The notes beneath the pieces are model-generated. The model did not search any database and had not been told where the DNA came from. It was given only the letters and a program-made list of their open reading frames with translations. This document shows, piece after piece, positions 8,895 through 17,759 of a DNA stretch of 30,086 nucleotides. This stretch comes from Paulinella micropora. Taxonomy: Eukaryota > Cercozoa > Imbricatea > Euglyphida. The stretch is from positions 875,612 through 905,697 of the forward strand of contig BJOX01000032.1 of the NCBI GenBank assembly GCA_009731375.1, given 5' to 3'. The translations under genes and the position numbers were made by a program. Each line of letters opens with the position of its first letter. The first letter of the stretch is position 1.

Positions 8895-9518
8895 TGTATG
8901 TAGGTAGGTAGGTAGGTATGTATGTATGTATGTATGTATGTATGTATGTATGTATGCATGCATGTATGTATGTGTGTATGTATGTATGTATGTATACATG
9001 CATGTATGCATGTACGCATGTATGTATGTATGTATGTATGTATGTATGTATGTATGTATGCATGTATGCATGCTATGATGTATGTATGTATGTATGTATG
9101 TATGTATACATGTGTGGATGTTTGTGTGTGTGTCTTTATGTGTGTATGTGTATGTATGTATGTATGTATGTATGTGTATGTGTGTATGTGTATGTATGTA
9201 TGTATGTATTTATGTATGTATGCATGTATGCATGTATGTAGGTATGTAGGTATGTAGGTATATAGGTATGTATGTATGTATGTATGCGTATGTATGTATG
9301 TATGTATGTATGTATGTATGTATGTATGCATGCATGCATGCATGCATGTATGCATGCATGTATGCATGCATGTATGTATGTATGTATGCATGCATGTATG
9401 CATGTATGTATGTATGCATATGTATGCATGTATGTATGTATGTATGTATGTATGTATGCATGTATGCATGTATGCATGTATGCATGTATGCATGCATGCA
9501 TGTATGCATGTATATATG

Positions 9519-9663
9519 TCTTTCCCCTTTCTCCCTCTGTCTCTCTGTCCCTCTCTCCTCTCTCCCCTTATCCATCTCTCTCTCTCTCTCTCTCTCCGAG
9601 GCTCTCTCTCTCTCTCACACACACACACACTTTCTTTCTTTCTCTCTCTCTCTCTCTCTTTCA

Positions 9664-9710
<47 letters not shown>

Positions 9711-9773
9711 CACTCCGAGGCTCCGAGGCTCTCTCTGTCTCTCTTTCAATCTCTCTCTCTCTCTCACACAGAC

Positions 9774-9812
<39 letters not shown>

Positions 9813-9850
9813 GACTCTCTCTGTCTCTCTTTCACTCTCTCCTCTCTCCA
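9519..9850. repeat. CT-rich simple repeat tract
   Basis: A pyrimidine-rich (TC)n tract with short (AC)n runs and CTCCGAGG interruptions. It ends where the AT-rich core begins. The opposite array (10686 onward) has no such tract, so this is an asymmetry of the foldback. No gene is visible. Confidence 0.9.
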
Positions 9851-10680
9851 TTGAATAATATTGAATAACATTACTAGACTTGAATTTAATAATCATAGTT
9901 TTGACTAGTGTTGATTATTAATAATATAATCACGTGACTAATTGAATAATATTGAATAAGATCATATTATCATCCAGAATCATGTGAATACCGTACCGGA
10001 CCGAATTATTACTCAGCCTCTATGATACTGTGCTATTTTCTAGTCAAGTTTTTACATCTAGTAGTATTTTGAGTTCCGTTACTTCATTATGATAAGTTCC
10101 GTTTTATTATTGCTGTTGACATTCAAGACAACAACAAAAATTAGTTTTTCATTTTTGTGTCAGATTTTCATTTTTGTGACAGTTTTTCATTTTTGTGACA
10201 AAAATTCAAATTTTCAAATTTAACGGTAACATTTCGCGAAAATTTACGATATTTTGCGGACGAATATAGCAGTTAATTTGAAAAATTCAAATTTTCACCC
10301 AAAATCAAAATTCCAACCAAAACTGAAATTCCAACCAAAACAGAAAAATCAATTTTTTTTGTTGTCTTGAATGTCAACAGCAATATCAACTGCCACCGTC
10401 ATAACTTGATCAAGTTATGTTGATTAATATTGATTAATATTGATTCAACTTGAGTTGAACTCAAGTTCATATTCATTAAGTGATGATTGATTAATATTGG
10501 TCGGATTATTAATACTAGAACGTGACATCATAAGACGCCGGCCGGGTTGATTACTTGAATATTGCCTGGATTTGTATTGGCTGATTAATATTGATTTTTT
10601 TTTGCATAATATTGATTAATATTGAATAGTTTGATAATCATAGGGTAATATTAATAATGACATTAGTGTCGAATTTATTA
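9851..10680. other. AT-rich core between the satellite arms
   Basis: No gene is visible. It contains repeated TTGAATAATATTGAATAA and TTGATTAATATTGATT sequences, the inverted-repeat element at 10108-10385, and two perfect palindromes: an 18-bp one at 10401-10418 (ATAACTTGATCAAGTTAT) and a 21-bp one at 10447-10467 (AACTTGAGTT and its complement around one G). Confidence 0.7.
10108..10385. mobile_element. 278-bp MITE-like element with 26-bp terminal inverted repeats
   Basis: The left end (10108-10133, starting TATTGCTGTTGACATTC) and the right end (10360-10385) are perfect reverse complements. Inside are three tandem copies of a TTTTTCATTTTTGTGACAG-like unit next to the left end and two of AAATTCCAACCAAAAC near the right end. 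There is no coding capacity. Size, terminal repeats and AT-richness fit a non-autonomous DNA transposon. A clear target-site duplication could not be identified, so the superfamily is left open. Confidence 0.7.
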
Positions 10681-10685
10681 CTGTA

Positions 10686-11179
10686 ATACATACATACATA
10701 CATACATGCATGCATACATACATACATACCGTGGCATACATACATTCTAGTACATACATACCTGCATACCTGCATACATACATACCTACATACCTAACAT
10801 ACATACATACATACATACATACATAGATAGATACATACATACATACATACATATATACATACATACTGTGTGTAAATGTGGCATACATACATACATACAT
10901 ACATCATGATACATACACATACCGTCATGCATACATACATACATACATACATACATACATACATAAATATATGCATACATACATACATACATACATGCAT
11001 GCATACATACGTACATACATACATACATGCATACATACATACATACATACACTTCAGTGAAATTCAGTGACTGACATACATACAGACATACAGAAACAAA
11101 TACTGACATACATACATATATACATACATGTACATATGCAAAGCAAGTGTAACTGCACTGAAGTTTAGTGAATCGCATG

Positions 11180-11211
<32 letters not shown>

Positions 11212-11229
11212 CATACATACATACATAAA

Positions 11230-11265
<36 letters not shown>

Positions 11266-11836
11266 TACATGCATACATACATACATACATGCGTGAATAC
11301 ATACATACGTACATACATACACAAATACATACATACATACATACATAGATACATACAACCATACAACCATACATGCATACATACATACATACCTACATAC
11401 ACACATACACACATACATACATACGTACATACATACATGCATACATACATACATTACATACATACATACATACATACGTACATATGCAAAGAAAGTGCAA
11501 CTGCACTGAAGTTCAGTGAATTGCATGCATACATGCATACATACATACATACATACATACATACATACATACATACATACATACATGCATACATACATGC
11601 ATACATACATGCATACATGCATACATACATACATACATACATACATACATGGATGCATACATGCATACATACATACATACACACACATACATACACATAC
11701 ATACATACAAACATACATAAATAAATAAATAAATAAATACATACATACATACATACAATGTACATACATACATACATACACACATAGCTATACATACATA
11801 CATACATACATACATTACATACATACATACAATGTA

Positions 11837-11871
<35 letters not shown>

Positions 11872-11945
11872 CATATATACATACATACATACGTATACAT
11901 ACGTATACATACATACATACATACATACATACATACATACATACA
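10686..11945 (-). repeat. (ACAT)n satellite, right arm of the foldback
   Basis: About 1.25 kb of ACAT repeats, the reverse complement of the left array. It carries inverted copies of the embedded module at 11130-11172 and 11478-11520, in the same order from the outer edge as modules A and B of the left arm, so the arms are homologous and not just similar microsatellites. It is shorter than the left arm (two modules against four). Confidence 0.95.
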
Positions 11946-12025
11946 AGCATAATGAATAAAATAGTTTTGACACTTTTTGCTGTACAATTTTGTTTTAAAT
12001 TTATCAAAGAAGAGGAAGCTTGAAG
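11941..12025 (-). repeat. 85-bp inverted repeat, right copy
   Basis: Exact reverse complement of 6425-6509. It joins the ACAT satellite to the GAA tract. Perfect identity beside freely diverging microsatellites suggests recent origin or homogenisation by gene conversion. Confidence 0.9.
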
Positions 12026-12096
12026 AAGAAGAAGAAGAAGAAGAAGAAGAAGAAGAAGAAGAAGAAGAAGAAGAAGAAGAAGAAGAAGAAGAAGAA
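12023..12096. repeat. (GAA)n microsatellite
   Basis: About 24 GAA repeats, partner of the TTC tract at 6262-6412. A second GAA run lies at 12209-12236 after three AGAATCCA-type units. Between them is a perfect 16-bp palindrome at 12156-12171 (ATAATTGTACAATTAT). The stretch 12097-12349 contains no gene that I can support. Confidence 0.9.
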
Positions 12097-12349
12097 GACT
12101 GCCTCGGCCAGCGATTTGCTTTAGGCAATAGCTGTTAGCAGTCACTCCATGAGTTATAATTGTACAATTATTTCTCTAAATAAAAAGAATCCAAGAATCC
12201 AAGAATCCAAGAAGAAGAAGAAGAAGAAGAAGAAGATGGAAGGGAGGAAGGGAGGAAGGAAAAGATCCTAGAATCGAACAGGGAGGAAGGAAAAGAAAGT
12301 ACTATTGAAGACGAAAGAATACAGAGTAATGACTAATGAGAAGATGATT

Positions 12350-12396
12350 ACTTTTCATAGGGTCATTTTTCAAGAAAAATGCCCTCTATGAAAAGT
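12350..12396. repeat. Two-stage hairpin at polB end of right element
   Basis: Outer stem ACTTTTCATAG (12350-12360) pairs perfectly with CTATGAAAAGT (12386-12396), 11 bp. Inner stem GGTCATTTTT (12361-12370) pairs with AAAAATGCCC (12375-12384) with one mismatch, closing on a 4-nt loop. It has the same two-stage build and same position relative to the first gene as 5851-5909. It lies ~170 bp upstream of the gene at 12569. Confidence 0.6.
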
Positions 12397-12553
12397 GTCG
12401 TTAAGTCCAAAATCATCAAATTCAACAACGAATATAAATCAAAGAGAAAACATATCGACTAAGGAGATAAATCGAAGATAAATCGAAAAGGAAGCGAAAT
12501 GAATAATTTAAATAATTATTTTACATTTATAAAAATATATTCATATTAATATA

Positions 12554-12560
12554 AATATAG
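12554..12560 (+). promoter_or_regulatory. AATATAG start-proximal motif
   Basis: AATATAG, 8 nt before the ATG at 12569. Confidence 0.45.
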
Positions 12561-12568
12561 TTGAGACG

Positions 12569-12781
12569 ATGCCAAGACCAAAACTATACGAAGGAGAAGC
12601 AAGAGGAAAGAGAAATAACGAGAAGGCTCTCGCATACTACTACCGCCACCAAGAAAGGCTGAAGGAAGAAAGAAAAGCAAAAGAATTAAAGCAAAAGCAA
12701 GAACTCAAAAGCATAGACGAATACAAAAAGAAGACTCTAGTACAGGATCTGGAAGACCAAATAAGTAAAATAACCGTCTAA
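12569..12781 (+). CDS. Small basic coiled-coil protein
   Basis: 70 residues, intact. It starts MPRPKLYEGEARGK and continues as a Lys/Glu/Arg/Gln-rich helix (~25-55) likely to form a coiled coil. No known domain is recognised. It is the outermost gene at the polB end of the right element and reads toward polB. Another small basic gene, at 29733, also begins MPR and is a charged helix, at the other end of the visible element. Its promoter-like motif argues that it is expressed as a separate gene. DNA binding or packaging of the genome is possible but unproven. Confidence 0.5.
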   Translation: MPRPKLYEGEARGKRNNEKALAYYYRHQERLKEERKAKELKQKQELKSIDEYKKKTLVQDLEDQISKITV

Positions 12782-12896
12782 GCTATATAGTTTATTTTTT
12801 TTTGGTCGCGGTAAAAATATATTTCATCTAAACACATATAGCCTATATAATAAAGGTAAAAACATTAATTAATTATTTTTAGAAAAAGTATCTTAC

Positions 12897-12908
12897 CTTA
12901 TATATACA
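12897..12908 (+). promoter_or_regulatory. TTATATATAC start-proximal motif
   Basis: TTATATATACAT, 11 nt before the polB ATG at 12920. Confidence 0.4.
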
Positions 12909-14971
12909 TAACGGTAAAAATGTCCAAACCACCCTTACCACCAAGACCAAACAAGCAATATGTTCAACTTCTTCAAGCTAAGGCTAAGCTGAGAAGGGTT
13001 GAAACGAAAGATAAAAGAAACCGCCGAGACCTTTTATCTAACATCCGTAGTAATATGAGGGCGAATCTCCGCGAGGCTAAGACTAGGGAAGCGAAGCGAC
13101 GAGAGTTTAGAGCAAATGATTACGAAGTTAGAAGGGATAACCAGTTGAACTCTCTTACATTCAAATTTAGGGACCTAGACATCAGCTTCTATAATATGGA
13201 CACCTTGGAAGAGAAGGTATTGATACCCGCTATACGATATGCTAGAAGGGAAGGGATGACAGCTAATGCGGATGTCAATATATCTATAACATACTCCACC
13301 GCTCCGGCTTATGAGCGATACGACCACTATTTAAAAAAGAAAAGTTTCAATTCATTTCAACTCCGTCAATACGATACCATATTTATGGATGCTCTCAACG
13401 AGTTCAACATAAACCATATTGAAGCTGGCGAGAGAGGATATGAAAGAACCATACGATATGTGGAAATAACCATAGTTCAAGAAAACGGCGGAGGATGCTA
13501 TGAAGGAAAAACTGAAAAGAGGGAGAAAGTTGAAGAAGGTAGAAAGATGTCTCCAAGCAAAAACAACAACTGCTTATTCTTCTTATGTAAGGATATTCTA
13601 AATATTCATCCGATGAACAAGAACCGCTGTAATATTGTCAGAGCCGAATTCAACTTTCAGCCAAACTCTCCAATACCATTTTCAATAGCAGTCCAAATAT
13701 TAAAAAAATATACGAAGGAAGGGAAAACATACGAAATAACAGACCACGTTATGAAGGAAACAGTCAGCACAAACGAAGAAGGACAAGAACCAGATAAAAT
13801 AATCTTTTTAGAAAATAACCATTATTATGGACTGGTTAAGCAATTCAAGAAGCGTTGCGAAGACTGCTTACAATTATATCTGAAGAAACATACATGCAAT
13901 CTTAACAGGAAAAAATATGCGGATATTAGATTGAAGAAGAATGGTAAAAGACACCTCATAACTAAGTTCCACACGGAAGAACAAATAAACAATGGCCAAA
14001 TCCTCCATTACGATTTAGAATCATTTAGAAATACAACCATCGCGAACGGCTACGATATCCATGAATGCTACATAGTCTGATATACTCAAGGCTCTGAGGG
14101 TTTTAAACGCATAGCCAGCAAAGATTGTACAAGTCAATTCGTGGACGAAGTAATAAAACGAGGCGACCTTATAAAAGAAGGATGGGCGCCGAAATGTAAG
14201 AAAGATAAACCGCCCGTTCTCTATGTTAATGGTTTTAACGGAGCGAACTTTGACCACTACTTCATACACCAAGAATTAATTAAAAGAGGTATTAAGATTA
14301 AGTCGTCAAAAATTAACAACTGCTCTATCATCTGCTTAGAGTTTGAAAATGTCAAGATGTGGGATATGTGCAAGTACACTCAAGGAAGTCTGAAAGCAAA
14401 TCTTGAAAGTATGGGATGCTCAGTGCTTAAGGGAGACTTTGACCACGACAGGGCGAAGAGATGGGAGGATATGGATGACAAGACGAGACAGGAATGTCTG
14501 GACTATCTTAAAAACGATGTTATGGGTTTGAAGGAATTATACGATAAGATAAACACGACGATATTTACAGCTCACAAGGTCAATCTAACTTCATGCATCT
14601 CAACTTCAAGTCTCGCTTTCAACATATGGAAAAAATATGTACACGGTAAATACGAAGTAATACTTCCAACTGTTGAGCAGGAAAGAGCATTTTAGAAAAG
14701 CGATTATCGGAGGAAGGACTTACCAGTCTAAGAGGCGATTCATTTCAGCTCAGTATGAACAATATTTGAAAAAGCAGTTATCATTTGACGACATAGACGA
14801 TTATCTCGTGGATGCCGACGTAGTCTCTCTATATCCAACCGCGATGTTGTTAGCTTTTATGGTCGGCGACATCTTTGAAACAATCGGACCGTTTGACCCG
14901 CGGAACCTTCAAATCTGCATCTATAATCTTGACTACATTTCTCCAAAAAATATACTACACTCCAGAATCGG

Positions 14972-14991
14972 TCAGCGAGACTCAGCGAGAC
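14972..14991 (+). repeat. 10-bp tandem duplication in polB
   Basis: TCAGCGAGAC occurs twice in tandem (14972-14981, 14982-14991). The reading frame shifts by +1 exactly here, as expected from a 10-bp insertion. Confidence 0.85.
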
Positions 14992-15806
14992 CACATGGGC
15001 TCTCTTAAATGGAGATTAGAGGATATGAAGGACCAATGGCTTACGAGTGTAGACATCGAAGATATGGTAGCCGAAGGATATGAAGTCCGCATTCATAAAG
15101 GATACTACACTGTAAAATCTGAATGTGTTTTCAAAAAGTACATAGACGATACGTTAAGGCGAAGGAAAATGCGGAGAAAGGTAGCCCGCAATATCTACTG
15201 GCTAAGCTGTTTATGAATAGTCTATACTGTAAGATGATACAGAGACCAATACAATCCATTACAACATATATACAGACTAACGAAGAATACTGGAAATTCT
15301 GGAGTAGTAATCAAATAACTGACATCGTTAAATTTACAGATAAAGAAGGAAAAGATTTATGGCACATATCAGGTCTACCTCGTAATCTAATCTTATTAGA
15401 GAGTATCATAACGAAACCTTCACACTATGGGGCATTCATACTTGCATACAGCCGTCGCATTATGTTTAAGTATATTAAGGAAGCCAACCCGAACAGAAGC
15501 ATTGAAGACGACTTTTACTATACCGACACTGACAGCCTCCAAATCCACGCGAGATGTGCGAGACATATTAAGAATATGGGCAATAAGCAACTGGGTGGTA
15601 TAAGCGATGACTTAGGCGACGGATGTAAGATTATAAAAGGTATATGGATAGCACCAAAATTGTATATGTTAGAATTTACTACGAAAGATGCTTTCACCGC
15701 TGGTATGACAAAGAACGACCTTAAGCACATAGCTAAGGGAGTTCATATAGAAACGGCTGAAAACGGCGTTGAAAGATACTTCCACTTTGGGGGCAAAGGC
15801 TTAGAT

Positions 15807-15832
15807 GCTCAACAGCTAAGCTCAACAGCTAA
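15807..15832 (+). repeat. 13-bp tandem duplication in polB
   Basis: GCTCAACAGCTAA occurs twice in tandem (15807-15819, 15820-15832). The polymerase frame shifts by +1 across it, ending the ORF at ~15839. Confidence 0.85.
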
Positions 15833-16063
15833 ACTATGATGTATATGATAAGATGGATAAAGGCGGTAGCATTGAAAATGTAAAGAGCTTGCAAATGAAA
15901 AAAATACACATTGATAGAAACAGCAAACAACAAGAAGTCCAGCACTTCAGCATTTTACATATGACGAATGTTAAAAAACAAGTTAATGAGAACAAGTGGG
16001 CGGGCCGCGAGTTTATTAACGATAACGACAGCATCCCGCTCGGCTTCCATAAAAGAAGTTAAA

Positions 16064-16753
16064 TTATAGATATATATTTTTGGCTCCTTTACCTTTGAAG
16101 CTTCTAATCGTATGAACGCCACTCGTCTGCTTCACTAACTTAGTATTTACCGCCGTCGCCCCTAACAGTGATACGGGGTCGAATGCGGTCCGATAGTTCG
16201 TGGTTAGCTTCGCAGTCTTCGCCCTCTTCCCTTTCGGATTTACCCTCGTGGCTACTCGGTCTATCACTCCTTCAATGAGGTCTCTCGTGCTACTGCCTTT
16301 ATTGTATGTGGGCGCCCTCACCCCCGTCTGTCGGCTTAAGTCTTTCGCAATAATGCCACCTAGCGAATGACCTGTAAGCTCTACGTTATCCTTACCATAT
16401 TTCTTTATGACTTCGTCAACCAGCTTCTGCTCTTCTTTATATCTCGGAGTTCTTTTTAATGCTCCCTTTACTAATGCGACGTCTGTTAGCAAGTCCCTCT
16501 TATCCGCACTTCCTCTGAATGCTACAATCGCCTTACCATCTTTCTCATATACAGTTGATTTCTCTTTGCTGGCGACTGGTTTCCATCCGTCAGCTCCTTT
16601 TCTCTCCGTCCGCGACAAATAGACATCCTCCGACAACTCAGCACTACCCCCTTTTTGTCGTTTATATTCTTTGCTCGCCTTTTTCAATGCTTCCCCGTAG
16701 CTTATACCATGCTTAGCGGAGTAAGCCTTTACAAAGTTTATCCACTCGCTCAT
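16064..16753 (-). CDS. Class 3 lipase-like alpha/beta hydrolase
   Basis: 229 residues, intact. The N-terminal ~35 residues form a small helical module (WINFVKAYSAKHGISYGEALKKAS), a pattern that recurs at the N-terminus of proteins from giant viruses and PLVs. The hydrolase part follows: VAFRGSAD, then the nucleophile elbow GHSLGG (Ser near residue 131), with a likely acid Asp in TAFDPVS and His in SGVHTI, completing a Ser-Asp-His triad. A phospholipase role in membrane penetration or release is inferred from the family. It is convergent with polB (stop codons 1 nt apart) and divergent from the ExoX-C-like gene. An AATATAGG motif lies 9 nt before the ATG. It is one of the few intact genes of this element. 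Confidence 0.8.
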   Translation of the reverse strand: MSEWINFVKAYSAKHGISYGEALKKASKEYKRQKGGSAELSEDVYLSRTERKGADGWKPVASKEKSTVYEKDGKAIVAFRGSADKRDLLTDVALVKGALKRTPRYKEEQKLVDEVIKKYGKDNVELTGHSLGGIIAKDLSRQTGVRAPTYNKGSSTRDLIEGVIDRVATRVNPKGKRAKTAKLTTNYRTAFDPVSLLGATAVNTKLVKQTSGVHTIRSFKGKGAKNIYL

Positions 16754-16762
16754 CGCACGGTT

Positions 16763-16770
16763 CCTATATT
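16763..16770 (-). promoter_or_regulatory. AATATAGG start-proximal motif (lipase)
   Basis: Coding-strand AATATAGG, 9 nt before the lipase ATG. Confidence 0.45.
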
Positions 16771-16812
16771 ATTTGTTTAATTTTTTTTCCTCCCTTCTAT
16801 ATGCACTCTACT

Positions 16813-17088
16813 ATGTCCACCCTTACGAAACTGTGCGAGAAGTTTGAACAACTTTCAATCGAAAACAAAAATAAATCATTTTCTCTCGCAGATGTTCAAA
16901 AGGTAATCCACGAAGAAATTCAAGCTATTGAAGAAAGAAAAGCATCTCAACCAAAAGACGTGTTTCATTTCGGCAAATACAAAGGAAAAAAAATAGAAGA
17001 CATCGCAAAGATTGATAAGCCATATATTGAATGGTTAGTCCGTCAACCGTGGGTCCAAAATAAAGACGAATTGACAAAGTATTTATAA
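16813..17088 (+). CDS. Small ExoX-C-like protein
   Basis: 91 residues. Two ATGs are possible (16801 and 16813). The second is preferred because the left-element paralogue starts at the equivalent residue and because TCTATATG at 16796-16803 then sits just upstream, as before other genes. The N-terminal half is helical (LCEKFEQLSIENKNK). The C-terminal half is the ExoX-C/DUF3820-like core GKYKGKKIEDIAKIDKPYIE followed by RQPW and a TKYL end. It is intact. The domain is thought to bind nucleic acid in larger exonucleases; free-standing copies near a viral polymerase suggest an accessory replication or repair role (inference). Confidence 0.65.
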   Translation: MSTLTKLCEKFEQLSIENKNKSFSLADVQKVIHEEIQAIEERKASQPKDVFHFGKYKGKKIEDIAKIDKPYIEWLVRQPWVQNKDELTKYL

Positions 17089-17102
17089 TTTACATCTAAT
17101 AT

Positions 17103-17708
17103 TTATTTCTTTTTTATTATTCGCAGTATTGCTTTCTGTTTGTGGAATTCGCTAAACTTAGTCAAATGCGGTTCTTTCAAAATGTTGTCTTCAACTTCTA
17201 CTTCTCTATTCACTTCCAGGTATTGTTTAAGGATACCTTTGAATTGTATTATGTCAAAGTGATGGTCTACATGGACATCAACCCGCTCATATATATCGCC
17301 ACTTATTTCGCATATGTATCGGGGTTCCGCGAATACATCAATAGCCACGCGGTCTAGATATTCCTGTATTTGCGGTCTTATCGTATTCCTGATAGCATCT
17401 TTTATCACTCTCGCTATTTTTTTTTATTCGCTAAGCCCTATGAGGTCAACACAGCAATTCCACGAAAACGGCTTACCATTAGCACGAAAGTGTTTATTTC
17501 CGGTCGTCAAATTACTTTCAACATCAATGATGCAATCTTTTACGCCTGGATGATGGGTTATCAGGTCTCGCACGAAATCGCTATCTTCTGGGTTCAGTAC
17601 TTCTCCATCATTATACTTGCTTATAAGTCTTCTTATGTGGGTTTTGATAGATGCTTTTGTTAGAAACCGCCTTCCTCCAATGATGTATAACTTACGATGA
17701 TAAAACAT
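17103..17708 (-). pseudogene. DUF3223 (DCL-family)-like protein with HNH-like C-terminus, frameshifted
   Basis: Two frames form one ~195-residue protein. The first (17708-17424) carries IIGGRRFLTKASIKTHI, an acidic loop, then LITHHPG and a PFSWNCCVDLIG segment, matching the DUF3223/DCL layout known from plants and phages. The second (17408-17103) continues with AIRNTIRPQIQEY, then C-x2-SG and VDHH, and a FSEFHKQKAILR helix, which resembles an HNH-type nuclease fragment. The frame changes inside a run of nine A near 17414-17422, so a homopolymer indel is the break. It is transcribed divergently from the ExoX-C-like gene's end and in the same direction as the capsid genes. A nucleic-acid-processing function is plausible; assignment from memory of family patterns is moderate. 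Confidence 0.5.
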
Positions 17709-17759
17709 ATTACTATATTATATTAGAAAAAAATATTACGAAAATTAATTATTACATCA

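Larger units (their letters stand above)
6505..9518 (+). repeat. (TATG)n tetranucleotide satellite with embedded modules
   Basis: About 3 kb of TATG repeats with variants (TGCA, TGTG, TACG, TATA). Complex modules are embedded at 7011-7053, 7509-7545, 7958-8000 and 8228-8270. A 170-bp block of opposite orientation lies at 7222-7391. The tetramer lacks stop codons in several frames on both strands, so the many Met-Tyr-Val-Cys and Thr-Tyr-Ile-His frames here are not genes. No gene is visible. Confidence 0.97.
12920..16062 (+). pseudogene. Protein-primed family-B DNA polymerase (pPolB), right element, heavily disrupted
   Basis: A ~1,045-codon span from an ATG with a PPLPPRP N-terminus to the TAA at 16060-16062, normal length for Polinton-type pPolB. 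Order of features: basic N-terminal region; NNNCLFF segment; C-x2-C/H-x-C zinc-like cluster (near 13860-13900); exo I YDLES (~14005); exo II NGFNGANFDHYF (~14230); exo III YLKNDVMGL (~14505); motif A DVVSLYPT (~14820); motif B (~15205-15235); motif C YTDTDSL (~15520). Breaks: nonsense TGA at 14078-14080; extra base in a T-run near 14690; 10-bp tandem duplication at 14972-14991; one-base loss near 15155; 13-bp tandem duplication at 15807-15832. In addition motif B has Cys (TGT, 15228-15230) where the left copy has the conserved Gly. This copy cannot encode an active enzyme. Confidence 0.85.

Noticed and set aside
6491-9257. Many long open frames encoding Met-Tyr-Val-Cys or Thr-Tyr-Ile-His repeats on both strands
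   Set aside because: They are direct translations of TATG/ACAT satellite, which lacks stop codons in several frames. No start context, domain or codon bias supports them.
9268-9896. Ser/Leu-rich and Arg/Glu-rich frames across the CT-rich tract
   Set aside because: Composition is explained entirely by the dinucleotide repeat.
12097-12300. Possible 3' end of a non-LTR retrotransposon (TCTCTAAATAAA followed by AGAATCCA repeats)
   Set aside because: Suggestive tail-like sequence only; no coding region or diagnostic 3' structure can be seen.
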